A DNA stretch of 64,000 nt from an uncultured Schlesneria sp. (GTDB lineage: Bacteria > Planctomycetota > Planctomycetia > Planctomycetales > Planctomycetaceae): positions 1-64,000 of the forward strand of contig CAIVEI010000171.1 of the NCBI GenBank assembly GCA_903904835.1. Reading direction: 5' to 3'. A program made the translations under genes and the position numbers. Below, piece by piece: positions 25,828 through 34,148 of the stretch (position 1 is its first letter; the number at the start of each line of letters is the position of its first letter). The notes under the pieces were generated by a model that saw only the letters and a list, made by a program, of their open reading frames with translations, had not been told where the DNA came from and did not search any database.

Positions 25828-27309
25828 TCAGGCAAGTTTTTGAAACAGATCGGCATGCGCGTTGATAAGCATTTCCAATTTCTGGATTTGTGCGTTGGTT
25901 GCATCATGCATCCAGTCAGGGCGTTGGAGTTTGGCGGATTCGTCTTTGGCAACCGTATATCGTTGCTTCCAGTCGGCGGTTTGGGAAACCTCAGTTTCGG
26001 TTCCTTTTGTTATTTGACATTTTTGGAATTCACCAAGACCAAAATATGCTTCTGCTTGTGTCGCAAGCACCCAATAGAGCTGATTATCGACATCCGCTCG
26101 TTTTGAATCGCTCTCGGGAAGGAGTTCTAATTCCTTCTCCTTCTGTTGAAGATCTTGAATGACATTCGAACAGATCTTGAGAACGTCGCGGCGGATTCGA
26201 CTTGCCTCGACATGGTCGGCGATCTTTTCCGCCGAGGTCGGATCGGCGTCGGTACTGGCACGCAAATCCAGAAGAAAGGCAAGGTTAATCCCATTATAGT
26301 GATCGTGCTTGAGAACATATCCCCGCCGATAGTAATCAATTGCCAGTTCCAGGTGCTCAATCCCCTGGTTTTCTTCAAAAAGTCGCTTTTCGATCGCTCC
26401 TGCCAGACCTAGTGTCTCCGGATCATTAGTTTCTGGAAGATTGAGTTGGCCAAGCAGTTTGAGGGCCTCACGCAAGGCCGTGATGGAATCAGGTTTCTTC
26501 GCCTTGTAAGTCGCCAGTACCAACCGATGGATCAAATAGGGGTCGCCAACATGCGAAATCTCCCCCGGTTTTGCGGCTTCCGTCGGACGTGAACGTTGAA
26601 TCGCTTGTCCGAACAATCTTTTGGCTGACTGAAATCCTCCTTCGGAAATCGCCATTTCTCCCTCTGCGATGATCATTGCTAAGGTGTCATCGGGAATGAC
26701 AGACTCCGGCTTGGCGGACTTGTCAACGTCGACGTTTGCCTCGTCACTGCGCTGAATCGCTCGATTCACTGCTTCGGCTGTGACTGTCAATTTCGGGGGT
26801 TTCAAGTCTTTGAGAAAAGTATAGACGGGACTGTCGGGATCGAGGGAATTGCTTGCGTTAGATGTAGAGGCCTCTTGCCACGCCTTGATTGCAGTAGTCA
26901 GCACCGTCGTGAAACGTTTGACCTCACCAAATCCGATGTCGGTCCCCAGATGGGTGTAGCTTCTGATGACAATGTGATTGAGGTCAAATGGATAGGCGGC
27001 AAACTTGTCCTCTGCGATGACGATGGTTGCTCGCGGCCTCAAAGCATGGCGAACACCAAGCTCATACAGAGCATTCGGATTCGCTGTAGAGATATCTGCG
27101 ATTACCAGATCGGCTTCGAGTAGCTGCTGATACATCGGGAGGTCAATCACCCCGCTGTGCGGGATCTCATCTGCACGGATACATTTCATCCCGCATGATT
27201 CGACAGCGGGTTTGATCAAAAATTGATAACTTGCGTCGAGGTCAAGGATACGTCCAGTCGCCAGATCCGTTTTTGTTTTAAAGCCCATAACAACGAAGCA
27301 TGTCGACAT
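25828..27309 (-). CDS. NDT/TIR-like N-terminal domain plus TPR (TRAFs-binding/DUF4071-like) protein
   Basis: 493 aa. Residues 1 to about 140 form a Rossmannoid domain: 'STCFVVMGFKTKTDLATG', 'ADLVIADISTANPNALYELG' and 'PRATIVIAEDKFAAYPFDLN', the pattern of nucleoside 2-deoxyribosyltransferase/TIR-related sensors and NADases. The rest is helical with TPR-like units ('GEMAISEGGFQSAKRLFGQA', 'GIEHLELAIDYYRRGYVLKH', 'YWVLATQAEAYFGLGEFQKC'), resembling the TRAFs-binding/DUF4071 family. AAGGA lies 8 nt before ATG 27309. First gene of the minus-strand set with the patatin; an NAD- or nucleotide-related role is inferred from fold and context. Confidence 0.75.
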   Translation of the reverse strand: MSTCFVVMGFKTKTDLATGRILDLDASYQFLIKPAVESCGMKCIRADEIPHSGVIDLPMYQQLLEADLVIADISTANPNALYELGVRHALRPRATIVIAEDKFAAYPFDLNHIVIRSYTHLGTDIGFGEVKRFTTVLTTAIKAWQEASTSNASNSLDPDSPVYTFLKDLKPPKLTVTAEAVNRAIQRSDEANVDVDKSAKPESVIPDDTLAMIIAEGEMAISEGGFQSAKRLFGQAIQRSRPTEAAKPGEISHVGDPYLIHRLVLATYKAKKPDSITALREALKLLGQLNLPETNDPETLGLAGAIEKRLFEENQGIEHLELAIDYYRRGYVLKHDHYNGINLAFLLDLRASTDADPTSAEKIADHVEASRIRRDVLKICSNVIQDLQQKEKELELLPESDSKRADVDNQLYWVLATQAEAYFGLGEFQKCQITKGTETEVSQTADWKQRYTVAKDESAKLQRPDWMHDATNAQIQKLEMLINAHADLFQKLA

Positions 27310-28040
27310 TGATTGTATCCTTGAACCGTATTTTGTCGCCCGTGTCTGAGTTGTCCCTAAGGAACCAGTACATCATAAAGACGTCACAGTTACCCTTAAA
27401 TCATGATTATCCCACAAACCGAACGTCGTTTGGTTCTGTTGTGTACGTATCACACACACACCACTTTTGAAAACAGAGAGGATCTTCGACATTTCCCATA
27501 CGACGTTAGTGAACCATTCCTATGCATCGCAATGAAAAGAAATCGTCGCACATCGAGGTCGCGAGAGACGATCGTATAGAACAATACGGCGATCTGCGTC
27601 GAACTGCAACACAACGAAATAGTGACGCAATTCACGGAGCGTGCATATTCTGCAACCCAGTGAGAGGGCGAGGATGTTAAGATGAAACTGCTCAACTGGG
27701 ATTGCGTAATACTGTTAAGCCTAAAGGCGGAATAGCGATCAAAGCTGCGTGTTTCGTGGTTTTCGAGTCTTCAACAAGGCCGCATCTTCATGATTCGATA
27801 ACAAGTCCATTTCACACGGCGCGACTGAAGTCAGTAATATCGTGGTATCTCAGTTTAAATCTCTCATCGCTGTCACGTGTTTCGGCGACAACGTTGCCGA
27901 CTCCGAACCGCGTCGAGTATGGTAAAGCATAAACTCTAAACGCGTCAGGACCGTCTGTTTGCGGCCAATTGTCATGATACGATGCTCGTCATGGGAACTT
28001 CGACATTTACTGACTGCTTCCTTGTTTCGGAGCTATAACT
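27310..28040. other. Long gene-free spacer upstream of the island
   Basis: About 730 bp, visibly AT-richer than the flanks, between the divergent island and lipoprotein gene. The 60-81 aa track ORFs have no ribosome sites or protein-like composition. It should contain promoters in both directions, but I see no strong consensus pair. No tRNA or repeat is evident. Confidence 0.6.
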
Positions 28041-28760
28041 ATGCGGAAATTCACCGTACGCATTTCGACAAAGCGATTGAGTGGAATTCTCGGGTTCGCA
28101 TTTCTGGGAGTTTGCGGGTGTTCGAAGCCTGGGCATATGGACACAAAGCCGCACACCCAAAAACAGCAAACATCGGTGGCTAACTCGCCCTCGCGCGAAC
28201 TGACGCACGAGGAGACATTGGCCTGGGTCCATGACAATCGCGCCTGGCGAAAGGCAAAAAAAACTCGTTCGATGTGGGCCAGGGCTATAACGGCCGAAGA
28301 AGTCGGCAAGGAGTTCCAGACGGCGGACCGGGCGAAATTGACGGCCCGTGAAAAGGCTTGGTTGTGCGTCGGCGTCGCCGAAGAACCGTGGTTTCAGGCG
28401 TGGGAAAAGATCGAAGCCAAATACGATCGCGGAGAGACGGAAACTAAGCAATTCGCTTTCGATGACAAGCCACACGAGTACCATCTTTTCCGACCCAAGC
28501 CGGACGTCATCAATTGGGCTGCCCAGGTTAAGGGGTCGAACATCGCCGGTTTTTCCATTCACCCTGGCTATGATCCTGCCAATCCGCTTCACTCGGAACA
28601 AGGGGGTTATGTCGTAAAAGGTGATGTCCCTGACCCGTACCAGGATAGACCCGACGACGTCTGGCTCGTGCAACAGCCACTATTTGAGAGTACCTACGAG
28701 TTCTTGAATGATGAGAGGCCTGCAGCAGGAGACCAGTCTGCAAAAGGCGAATCCCCTTGA
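28041..28760 (+). CDS. Putative lipoprotein, unknown function
   Basis: 239 aa. The N-terminus 'LSGILGFAFLGVCGC' is a lipoprotein-type signal with Cys27 as the probable lipidated residue. The mature part is hydrophilic with a Trp-rich region ('LAWVHDNRAWRKAKKTRSMW', 'EKAWLCVGVAEEPWFQAWEK') and a conserved-looking 'GFSIHPGYDPANPLHSEQGG' segment. No family recognised. It converges on the RluA-family gene with 35 bp between stops. Confidence 0.7.
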   Translation: MRKFTVRISTKRLSGILGFAFLGVCGCSKPGHMDTKPHTQKQQTSVANSPSRELTHEETLAWVHDNRAWRKAKKTRSMWARAITAEEVGKEFQTADRAKLTAREKAWLCVGVAEEPWFQAWEKIEAKYDRGETETKQFAFDDKPHEYHLFRPKPDVINWAAQVKGSNIAGFSIHPGYDPANPLHSEQGGYVVKGDVPDPYQDRPDDVWLVQQPLFESTYEFLNDERPAAGDQSAKGESP

Positions 28761-28795
28761 TGAGCGATTGCGCGCCTGGTTAACTCGACAAAGTT

Positions 28796-29464
28796 TTAAG
28801 ACCATCGTTTACGCCATGCAGCTGGTTGCGGACTTTCTACAGTGATCGACTCCCTCGTGGTGGGGTGGTCAAACGTCAGTGACGATGCGTGAAGTGCGAT
28901 AAAGCCCTCTACTGATGTTTGGGAGCCATATTTTCGATCCCCGACAATGGGCCAGCCTTGTGAGGCTAGTTGCACGCGAATTTGGTGACTACGCCCAGTC
29001 TGTGGCCGAACTTCCAATAAAGTGAACCGACCGAATCGTTCCAGTCGCTCAAAGGACAGCACACATTCCTGACCTGAATCTTCGCGATCAGTCACTGAGA
29101 CCACATTACGTTCGCGGTCTTTGACTAGTCGATCTCGTAATAAGCCGTGTGGAGCCGATACTATTCCTTCCACGAGAGCAAGATAGATTTTTTCAATGCT
29201 GTGAGCGCGGAATTGTTCCGAGAGCCGGCTGGCTCCTTTGCTTGTTCTTGCGAACAGGACCACGCCGGAAACAGGTCGATCCAGTCGATGAACGACTCCC
29301 ACAAAGACATTGCCCGGCTTTTGATACTTTTCGCGCAGGTACACTCTTGCCGCATCGACAAGAGTTGGTTCGCCCGTATGATCACCCATCGTGAGCAATC
29401 CCGCTGGTTTGTTCACAGCAAGACAGTGGTTGTCTTCATATAAAACGACGGGTTGATAAGTCAC
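28796..29464 (-). CDS. RluA-family RNA pseudouridine synthase
   Basis: 222 aa, the short stand-alone form without an S4 domain. The catalytic motif is 'GVVHRLDRPVSGVVLFARTS' (Asp62), with 'RPQTGRSHQIRVQLAS' and 'IVGDRKYGS' downstream. It starts at GTG 29464. Substrate (rRNA or tRNA position) cannot be told from sequence; RluA, RluC/D and TruC groups are all possible. A second RluA-type domain in the window is fused to TrhO at 8202-10142. Confidence 0.92.
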   Translation of the reverse strand: MTYQPVVLYEDNHCLAVNKPAGLLTMGDHTGEPTLVDAARVYLREKYQKPGNVFVGVVHRLDRPVSGVVLFARTSKGASRLSEQFRAHSIEKIYLALVEGIVSAPHGLLRDRLVKDRERNVVSVTDREDSGQECVLSFERLERFGRFTLLEVRPQTGRSHQIRVQLASQGWPIVGDRKYGSQTSVEGFIALHASSLTFDHPTTRESITVESPQPAAWRKRWS

Positions 29465-29607
29465 AGTACTCGCCAGGTTTTTTCGGAAGAATCACGTTTT
29501 AAATAAAAAAACGGGGTCTGATCCTCCACTATTTTAAACATCGTTTGATCGCATGAGCCATTGCAAATAAACGCTTTCTTAACGGATTGTATCGCAAATA
29601 ACATAGT

Positions 29608-29710
29608 CCGAGTGAGCCGGGCGGCGTAAGCCCTCGGACCGTTCTTTTCCCAATCCTCATTCAGATTCCATCAAAGAATCCGAGCACTGACTCCGCCCGG
29701 TTCACCTCGG
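29608..29710. repeat. Inverted repeat downstream of the EF-G paralogue
   Basis: 'ccgagtgagccgggcgg' (29608-29624) faces 'ccgcccggttcacctcgg' (29693-29710) with few mismatches. It lies directly after the stop of the minus-strand EF-G gene and could form a 3' hairpin of that transcript. The rest of the 254-bp spacer (29465-29718) is AT-rich and featureless. Confidence 0.65.
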
Positions 29711-29718
29711 AATTTTCT

Positions 29719-31827
29719 TTACTCTTCATCAGTATGCATTTGAGCGTTCTCGATAATCTTATGCTGTTCGTTCAGGGGAACCTGTTCGTAATGGCTGAAT
29801 TCCATCGTATACGAACCCTGACCACCCGTTATGCTCGATAACGAACGCGCATATGTCATCAGTTCGGCCAACGGTGCCCTGGCATGAACAACCTGCATCC
29901 CGCCGGACAAACAATCCATCCCCTCCATGCGTCCACGACGAGTGTTCAGATCGCTAGTAATATCACCAAGTTTCTCGCCGGGAACCGTGATTTCCAGATG
30001 CATCAAGGGTTCAAGTAGTGACGGCTTGGCTTGCTTGAAAACATCTCGAAAACAGTTGCTGGCGGCTGTGCGAAAGGCCGCTTCGTTACTGTCGACGGGA
30101 TGATCCTTGCCAAAAAAGAGCGCCACCGCGACGTCCTGCACCTGAAAACCCGCAAGAACACCTCGTTCCATCCGGTCACGAATCCCCTTTTCGACCGCCG
30201 GGATGAATTGATTTGGAACAGATCCACCCGTCACGCAATCCAGAAACGCAAAATTCAGTTCAGGATCGTAAGTGTGTTCTCGCAGGCCTTCGAAACGCTC
30301 GCGAGTGAAATAAGTCTTAGGATCGAGTTCCTGTGGCAACGCATAAACCCGCAAGTGAACCTCAGCAAACTGGCCCGAACCGCCCGACTGCTTTTTATGC
30401 CGGTATGAACCTTCGGCGCGACCAGCGATCGTTTCGCGATACGGCACCTTCGGCGCGTGCGTTACCACATCGACTTTGTCTCGTTTGTGGAGTCGTTCCT
30501 GAACGATCTGCAGATGCAGGTCACTCATTCCTCGCATGACCATCTCATGCGTCTGAGGATCACGCGTAATGCAGAATGTAGGGTCTTCTTCTTCGATCTT
30601 GTGTAACGCTCCGGAAATTTTCTGCTGGTCCGAGCGGCTTTTCGGCTCAACAGCCAGTCCGATCATCGGCATGGGAAATTCCAGCATCGGCATTGTGATA
30701 CTCCAGTCTCCGTTGACCAGCGTGTCGCCAACCTGGAATTCGTCGATCTTCGCCACGACAACTAGGTCGCCCGCATGAGCTTCGTCCACCGCTTCGACCT
30801 GACCACCCTGAACGTCCAGTAACTGATGAATCTTGATTCCGCGCCCCGTTCGCATGTCGCGAACCGTCGAATCCTTTGTCATTTTTCCGGAAAGGACTCG
30901 AATGAAACTCATCTTCGAAACAAACGGATCGATCCGGGTCTTGAAGACCTGTCCGACAAATGGGGCGTCTTCCGTCGAACTCACCTCGATCTCCTGGCCC
31001 GATCCTCCCGTCGCATGTCGGACAAGTTCGCCCGGCGCGAGCGCGAAATCGGCCACGGCATCCATCAGCTCTTTGACACCGATGCCGGACTTTGCACAAA
31101 CACAGACAATCGGAATCAAGGCTCCTGATCCGATCGCCTTATTGACCCCGCCCAGAACTTCATCTGCTGTCAGTTCCTTTCCATCCAGATATCGTTCCAT
31201 CAATTCATTGTCAGTTTCGGCAATAATGTCCATCACTGATGAACCATAGGCTGCCGGATCAACGACAGATCCATTCTGTCCCGCATGTGACGAGAGAGTG
31301 CTTTTCACGGCATGGAACCTGGCTCCCGCGCCGCAAGGGACGTTAATCGGCAAGCACTGGGGACCGAACGATTCCTGAATTGATTCGATCAGCTCTTCGA
31401 AGTTGACGTTTTCGTGATCGAGTTTATTAATCGCAATGAATCGAGCGAGGTGAGCTTTTCCCGCCAGTTCGAATGTGCGACGAGTATTCGCTTCGATCCC
31501 CGCTGCGGAATTAATCGTAATGATCGCCGTTTCAGCGGCGCAGACGGCGCTGATGACTTGTCCCACAAAATCAGGATAGCCCGGCGTGTCGATCACATTC
31601 ACCCGTAGCCCGTGGTGCTCGAAATGAACCATTGCGGATGAGATCGAAAAATGGTGCTGTCGAGCCTCATCATCGGTGTCGAGTTGACTGGTCCCCTCAT
31701 CAACCGATCCTGCTCGCGAGCCGATACCCGCTTTGAAGAGCATCTGATCTGCCAGAGTCGTCTTCCCGACGGCTCCATGACCAACAAGAACAATGTTACG
31801 AATTTGCTCCGATTTGAACTTGGACAT
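29719..31827 (-). CDS. Elongation factor G-like translational GTPase
   Basis: 702 aa with full EF-G architecture: G1 'GHGAVGKTT' (about 16-24), G3 'DTPGYPDF', G4 'NKLD', a beta-barrel domain II, domain IV around 'YRETIAGRAEGSYRHKKQSG' and a domain V ending in an acidic tail. The divergent G1 loop (GHGAVGKTT rather than AHIDAGKTT) and 'SVDEGTSQLDTDDEARQHHF' mark the EF-G-like paralogue group rather than canonical FusA. AAGGGG lies 5 nt before ATG 31827. No ribosomal protein genes are adjacent, unlike canonical fusA. Likely a specialised translocation or recycling factor. Confidence 0.9.
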   Translation of the reverse strand: MSKFKSEQIRNIVLVGHGAVGKTTLADQMLFKAGIGSRAGSVDEGTSQLDTDDEARQHHFSISSAMVHFEHHGLRVNVIDTPGYPDFVGQVISAVCAAETAIITINSAAGIEANTRRTFELAGKAHLARFIAINKLDHENVNFEELIESIQESFGPQCLPINVPCGAGARFHAVKSTLSSHAGQNGSVVDPAAYGSSVMDIIAETDNELMERYLDGKELTADEVLGGVNKAIGSGALIPIVCVCAKSGIGVKELMDAVADFALAPGELVRHATGGSGQEIEVSSTEDAPFVGQVFKTRIDPFVSKMSFIRVLSGKMTKDSTVRDMRTGRGIKIHQLLDVQGGQVEAVDEAHAGDLVVVAKIDEFQVGDTLVNGDWSITMPMLEFPMPMIGLAVEPKSRSDQQKISGALHKIEEEDPTFCITRDPQTHEMVMRGMSDLHLQIVQERLHKRDKVDVVTHAPKVPYRETIAGRAEGSYRHKKQSGGSGQFAEVHLRVYALPQELDPKTYFTRERFEGLREHTYDPELNFAFLDCVTGGSVPNQFIPAVEKGIRDRMERGVLAGFQVQDVAVALFFGKDHPVDSNEAAFRTAASNCFRDVFKQAKPSLLEPLMHLEITVPGEKLGDITSDLNTRRGRMEGMDCLSGGMQVVHARAPLAELMTYARSLSSITGGQGSYTMEFSHYEQVPLNEQHKIIENAQMHTDEE

Positions 31828-32048
31828 GAGAACCCCTTTGTCGATTGACGGAATCGCTGTCGAACAAAAGAAAGGACGTAGTTAATATTCTGGCTCGCCG
31901 GAAACAGGATTTCCAGACCATGTTCGTTTCTGCCATCCAAAGGCCACGACCGAAATCGAAAAAACGATTCGCGATTTGACTTATTCTCATCTGAGTGTGA
32001 AGTCATCACAGGAGCTCAGATGGTTCCCGTGAAGCTGATCGACTGACA

Positions 32049-34061
32049 TCAATCGTTTGATGTTGACTCGATCGAGAGACCCGCCGCCAGTGCTTTTAAC
32101 AGCCCGCTTCCACACGTACATCCTGGAGCACAGATCGAGGGTTCGTTTCGGTCGACAAAGCCGAAAAGTGATACCGAACCATTTGCTGGCGAATCCGTTC
32201 GGGATAAGCGCTGTTCGTAGTGCACATTCAACCGTTTGATTTCTGCCAGTTGTTCGTTCCGAGGCGTCAGTTGACGCTGTGAATGGTCTTGTTTTGGTTT
32301 CGAAACCGGGAAAACTCGCCCTTCGTGGATCGTCCCCAGGACGTTGATATCTTTGATTCTGACGGCGTCACACGTCACCGGGTTTTCGCTCAGAATCGTG
32401 AAATTGGCCCGTTTTCCGCGAACGATACTTCCAACGTCATTCTCCATTTTCAGCGAGTAGGCCGCATTGAGCGTCACAGCGCGCAGTGCTCCTTCACGAC
32501 TGATCCGTTGATTGGGACCCGCCACGCGCCCTGACATCGTTGTCCGGTTAACGGCACAGTGCATCAGGAATAATGGTTGAGCGGGTGCCATCGGCATATC
32601 GGAGTGAAGCGAGTACGAGATTCCCGCTCGTTCGACGTCACCAAGTCGGACCATCGAATCGGCTCGTTCAGGCCCCAGTCCCTGCTTACTGTAATTGTCT
32701 GCAAGAACCGTCGGGTAATACGGATTACCACTGACGATCGCTTTCAGCTCTTTAATTTTTTCGACTTGCTGAGGCGTTGAAACTGCGAAGTGGACAATGA
32801 CCGTTCGATGATTCATGCGTGGCTTGCGTCGCATGTTCTCTTCGAGCGTGTTCAGGACCATATCGAGTCCCGCGTCGCCGTTGACATGGACATGAATCTG
32901 ATAGTCCGCATCCCAATAGACCCGGAAGCTTCGCTGGAAGAAGCCCAGATCCATCATCCATTCCCCTTGATGACCATCCAGATACCCATCACGCATCTGC
33001 ATGGCCTGTGAGAAAATTGCCCCGTCCGCAAACAGTTTCACCTGTCCGGGAAGAATGGCAGTGTTCCCCCGTCCCCAGTCGTTCAGTTTTCGAGTTTCTT
33101 CGATAACTCGGTCGTCGGGGTACATCGCGGTCAGAGATTTCCCGTCGGCGATAAAGTAATAACGGAACGGCGTTGCCGCGTCGCCGAACTGTGTGTTCTG
33201 CGCGTCCTGCATTGGTTTCGAGAGAACGCCACCCGGTTCACAGCCAAGAGTGACACCGTTGGCATGCAGGTATGCTTCCACAAACTTCAAACCATCCTGC
33301 AGGCGTATCGGCGATGCAATCGCTTTGCCGAGAAGTGGGAGTACACCAAAGACTCCCTGCTCCCAGTAGTGACCTTCGTCGAAGTTTGACTGCTGTTTCT
33401 GAGACGCGTTCAGCGTGTCATACAACTCCCTGGTAATCCCAAACTTCTTGCTCGCAGCGGTGTTCACGATCACCTCGTGAGCGGAACGATGCCAGACGAT
33501 AATGGGCCGAGTGGACGAGATTGTGTCCAGGTCGGACTTTGTCAGTTTCCCATGAAAATAATGATGGAAACCCCATGTCAGCAGCAGTTCATTCGGATCT
33601 GATCGCTCGCGGTCTGCTTCCGCAAGCCGTACGAGATATTCATCGCGATTCTTCGCGGCTGGGACGATTCCCGACGGTAATACCCAATCTTCGATCGCAA
33701 TGATCTCGGACGTCATCGTCAGTGCTGCCAGCAGTGGATGATCATGCTGGGAAATGAACCCGGGAACGATGACCTGGTCGGCAAACCTCTCATCAATTTG
33801 TGGCGGAGTTGCCGCGTCATCTTTTATTTGCTTCAGAAGTTCTTCCAGAGTCCCCACCCCATAGATCCAGTCACCGATCACGGCGACCGCGTTCGCCTTC
33901 GGCTTGGCGGGGTCAAGAGTGATGATCTCTTTGGCGCGATAAATCTTGATGCCATCTGACGTCGGTAGTCGCCTGACAAGATCCTGCAAAGAACCAGGCT
34001 GAGCCAGAGCGACCATCGTCAATGATTGAATCATGCAAACAAAGAGGAGCGACTTCATCAT
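32049..34061 (-). CDS. Secreted YtcJ-type amidohydrolase (family 3)
   Basis: 670 aa. Signal peptide 'MMKSLLFVCMIQSLTMVALA' and then an amidohydrolase with the metal motif 'GFISQHDHPL', later histidines in 'IHVHVNGDAG' and 'YSLHSDMPM', and the closing 'GSIVRGKRANFTILSENPV'. The track begins at TTG 34121; ATG 34061 is chosen because AAGGT lies 6 nt upstream and the signal peptide starts there. A C-terminal extension with 'APGCTCGSGLL' is unusual. Paralogous to the next gene upstream (34149-35837), so a tandem pair. Confidence 0.88.
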   Translation of the reverse strand: MMKSLLFVCMIQSLTMVALAQPGSLQDLVRRLPTSDGIKIYRAKEIITLDPAKPKANAVAVIGDWIYGVGTLEELLKQIKDDAATPPQIDERFADQVIVPGFISQHDHPLLAALTMTSEIIAIEDWVLPSGIVPAAKNRDEYLVRLAEADRERSDPNELLLTWGFHHYFHGKLTKSDLDTISSTRPIIVWHRSAHEVIVNTAASKKFGITRELYDTLNASQKQQSNFDEGHYWEQGVFGVLPLLGKAIASPIRLQDGLKFVEAYLHANGVTLGCEPGGVLSKPMQDAQNTQFGDAATPFRYYFIADGKSLTAMYPDDRVIEETRKLNDWGRGNTAILPGQVKLFADGAIFSQAMQMRDGYLDGHQGEWMMDLGFFQRSFRVYWDADYQIHVHVNGDAGLDMVLNTLEENMRRKPRMNHRTVIVHFAVSTPQQVEKIKELKAIVSGNPYYPTVLADNYSKQGLGPERADSMVRLGDVERAGISYSLHSDMPMAPAQPLFLMHCAVNRTTMSGRVAGPNQRISREGALRAVTLNAAYSLKMENDVGSIVRGKRANFTILSENPVTCDAVRIKDINVLGTIHEGRVFPVSKPKQDHSQRQLTPRNEQLAEIKRLNVHYEQRLSRTDSPANGSVSLFGFVDRNEPSICAPGCTCGSGLLKALAAGLSIESTSND

Positions 34062-34110
34062 TGTTGACCTTGCCGCGAATTGTGAATTTGTTGCCCGCAT
34101 GTTCTGGGGT

Positions 34111-34134
34111 CGGGTGTTCAAATTTGAACACCCG
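34111..34134. promoter_or_regulatory. Perfect 24-bp palindrome between the two amidohydrolase genes
   Basis: Self-complementary over 24 bp, core 'tgttcaaatttgaaca' flanked by cggg/cccg. It sits in the 87-bp gap, 50 bp upstream of the ATG at 34061, on the minus-strand path. With no T tract it is a weak terminator; a dimeric regulator operator is the other reading. Confidence 0.55.
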
Positions 34135-34148
34135 CCCCCCCTCTTCGA

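Noticed and set aside
27450-28183. Small ORFs (81, 76, 74 aa) in the 27.3-28.0 kb spacer
   Set aside because: No ribosome sites, mutually overlapping frames and no protein-like features.
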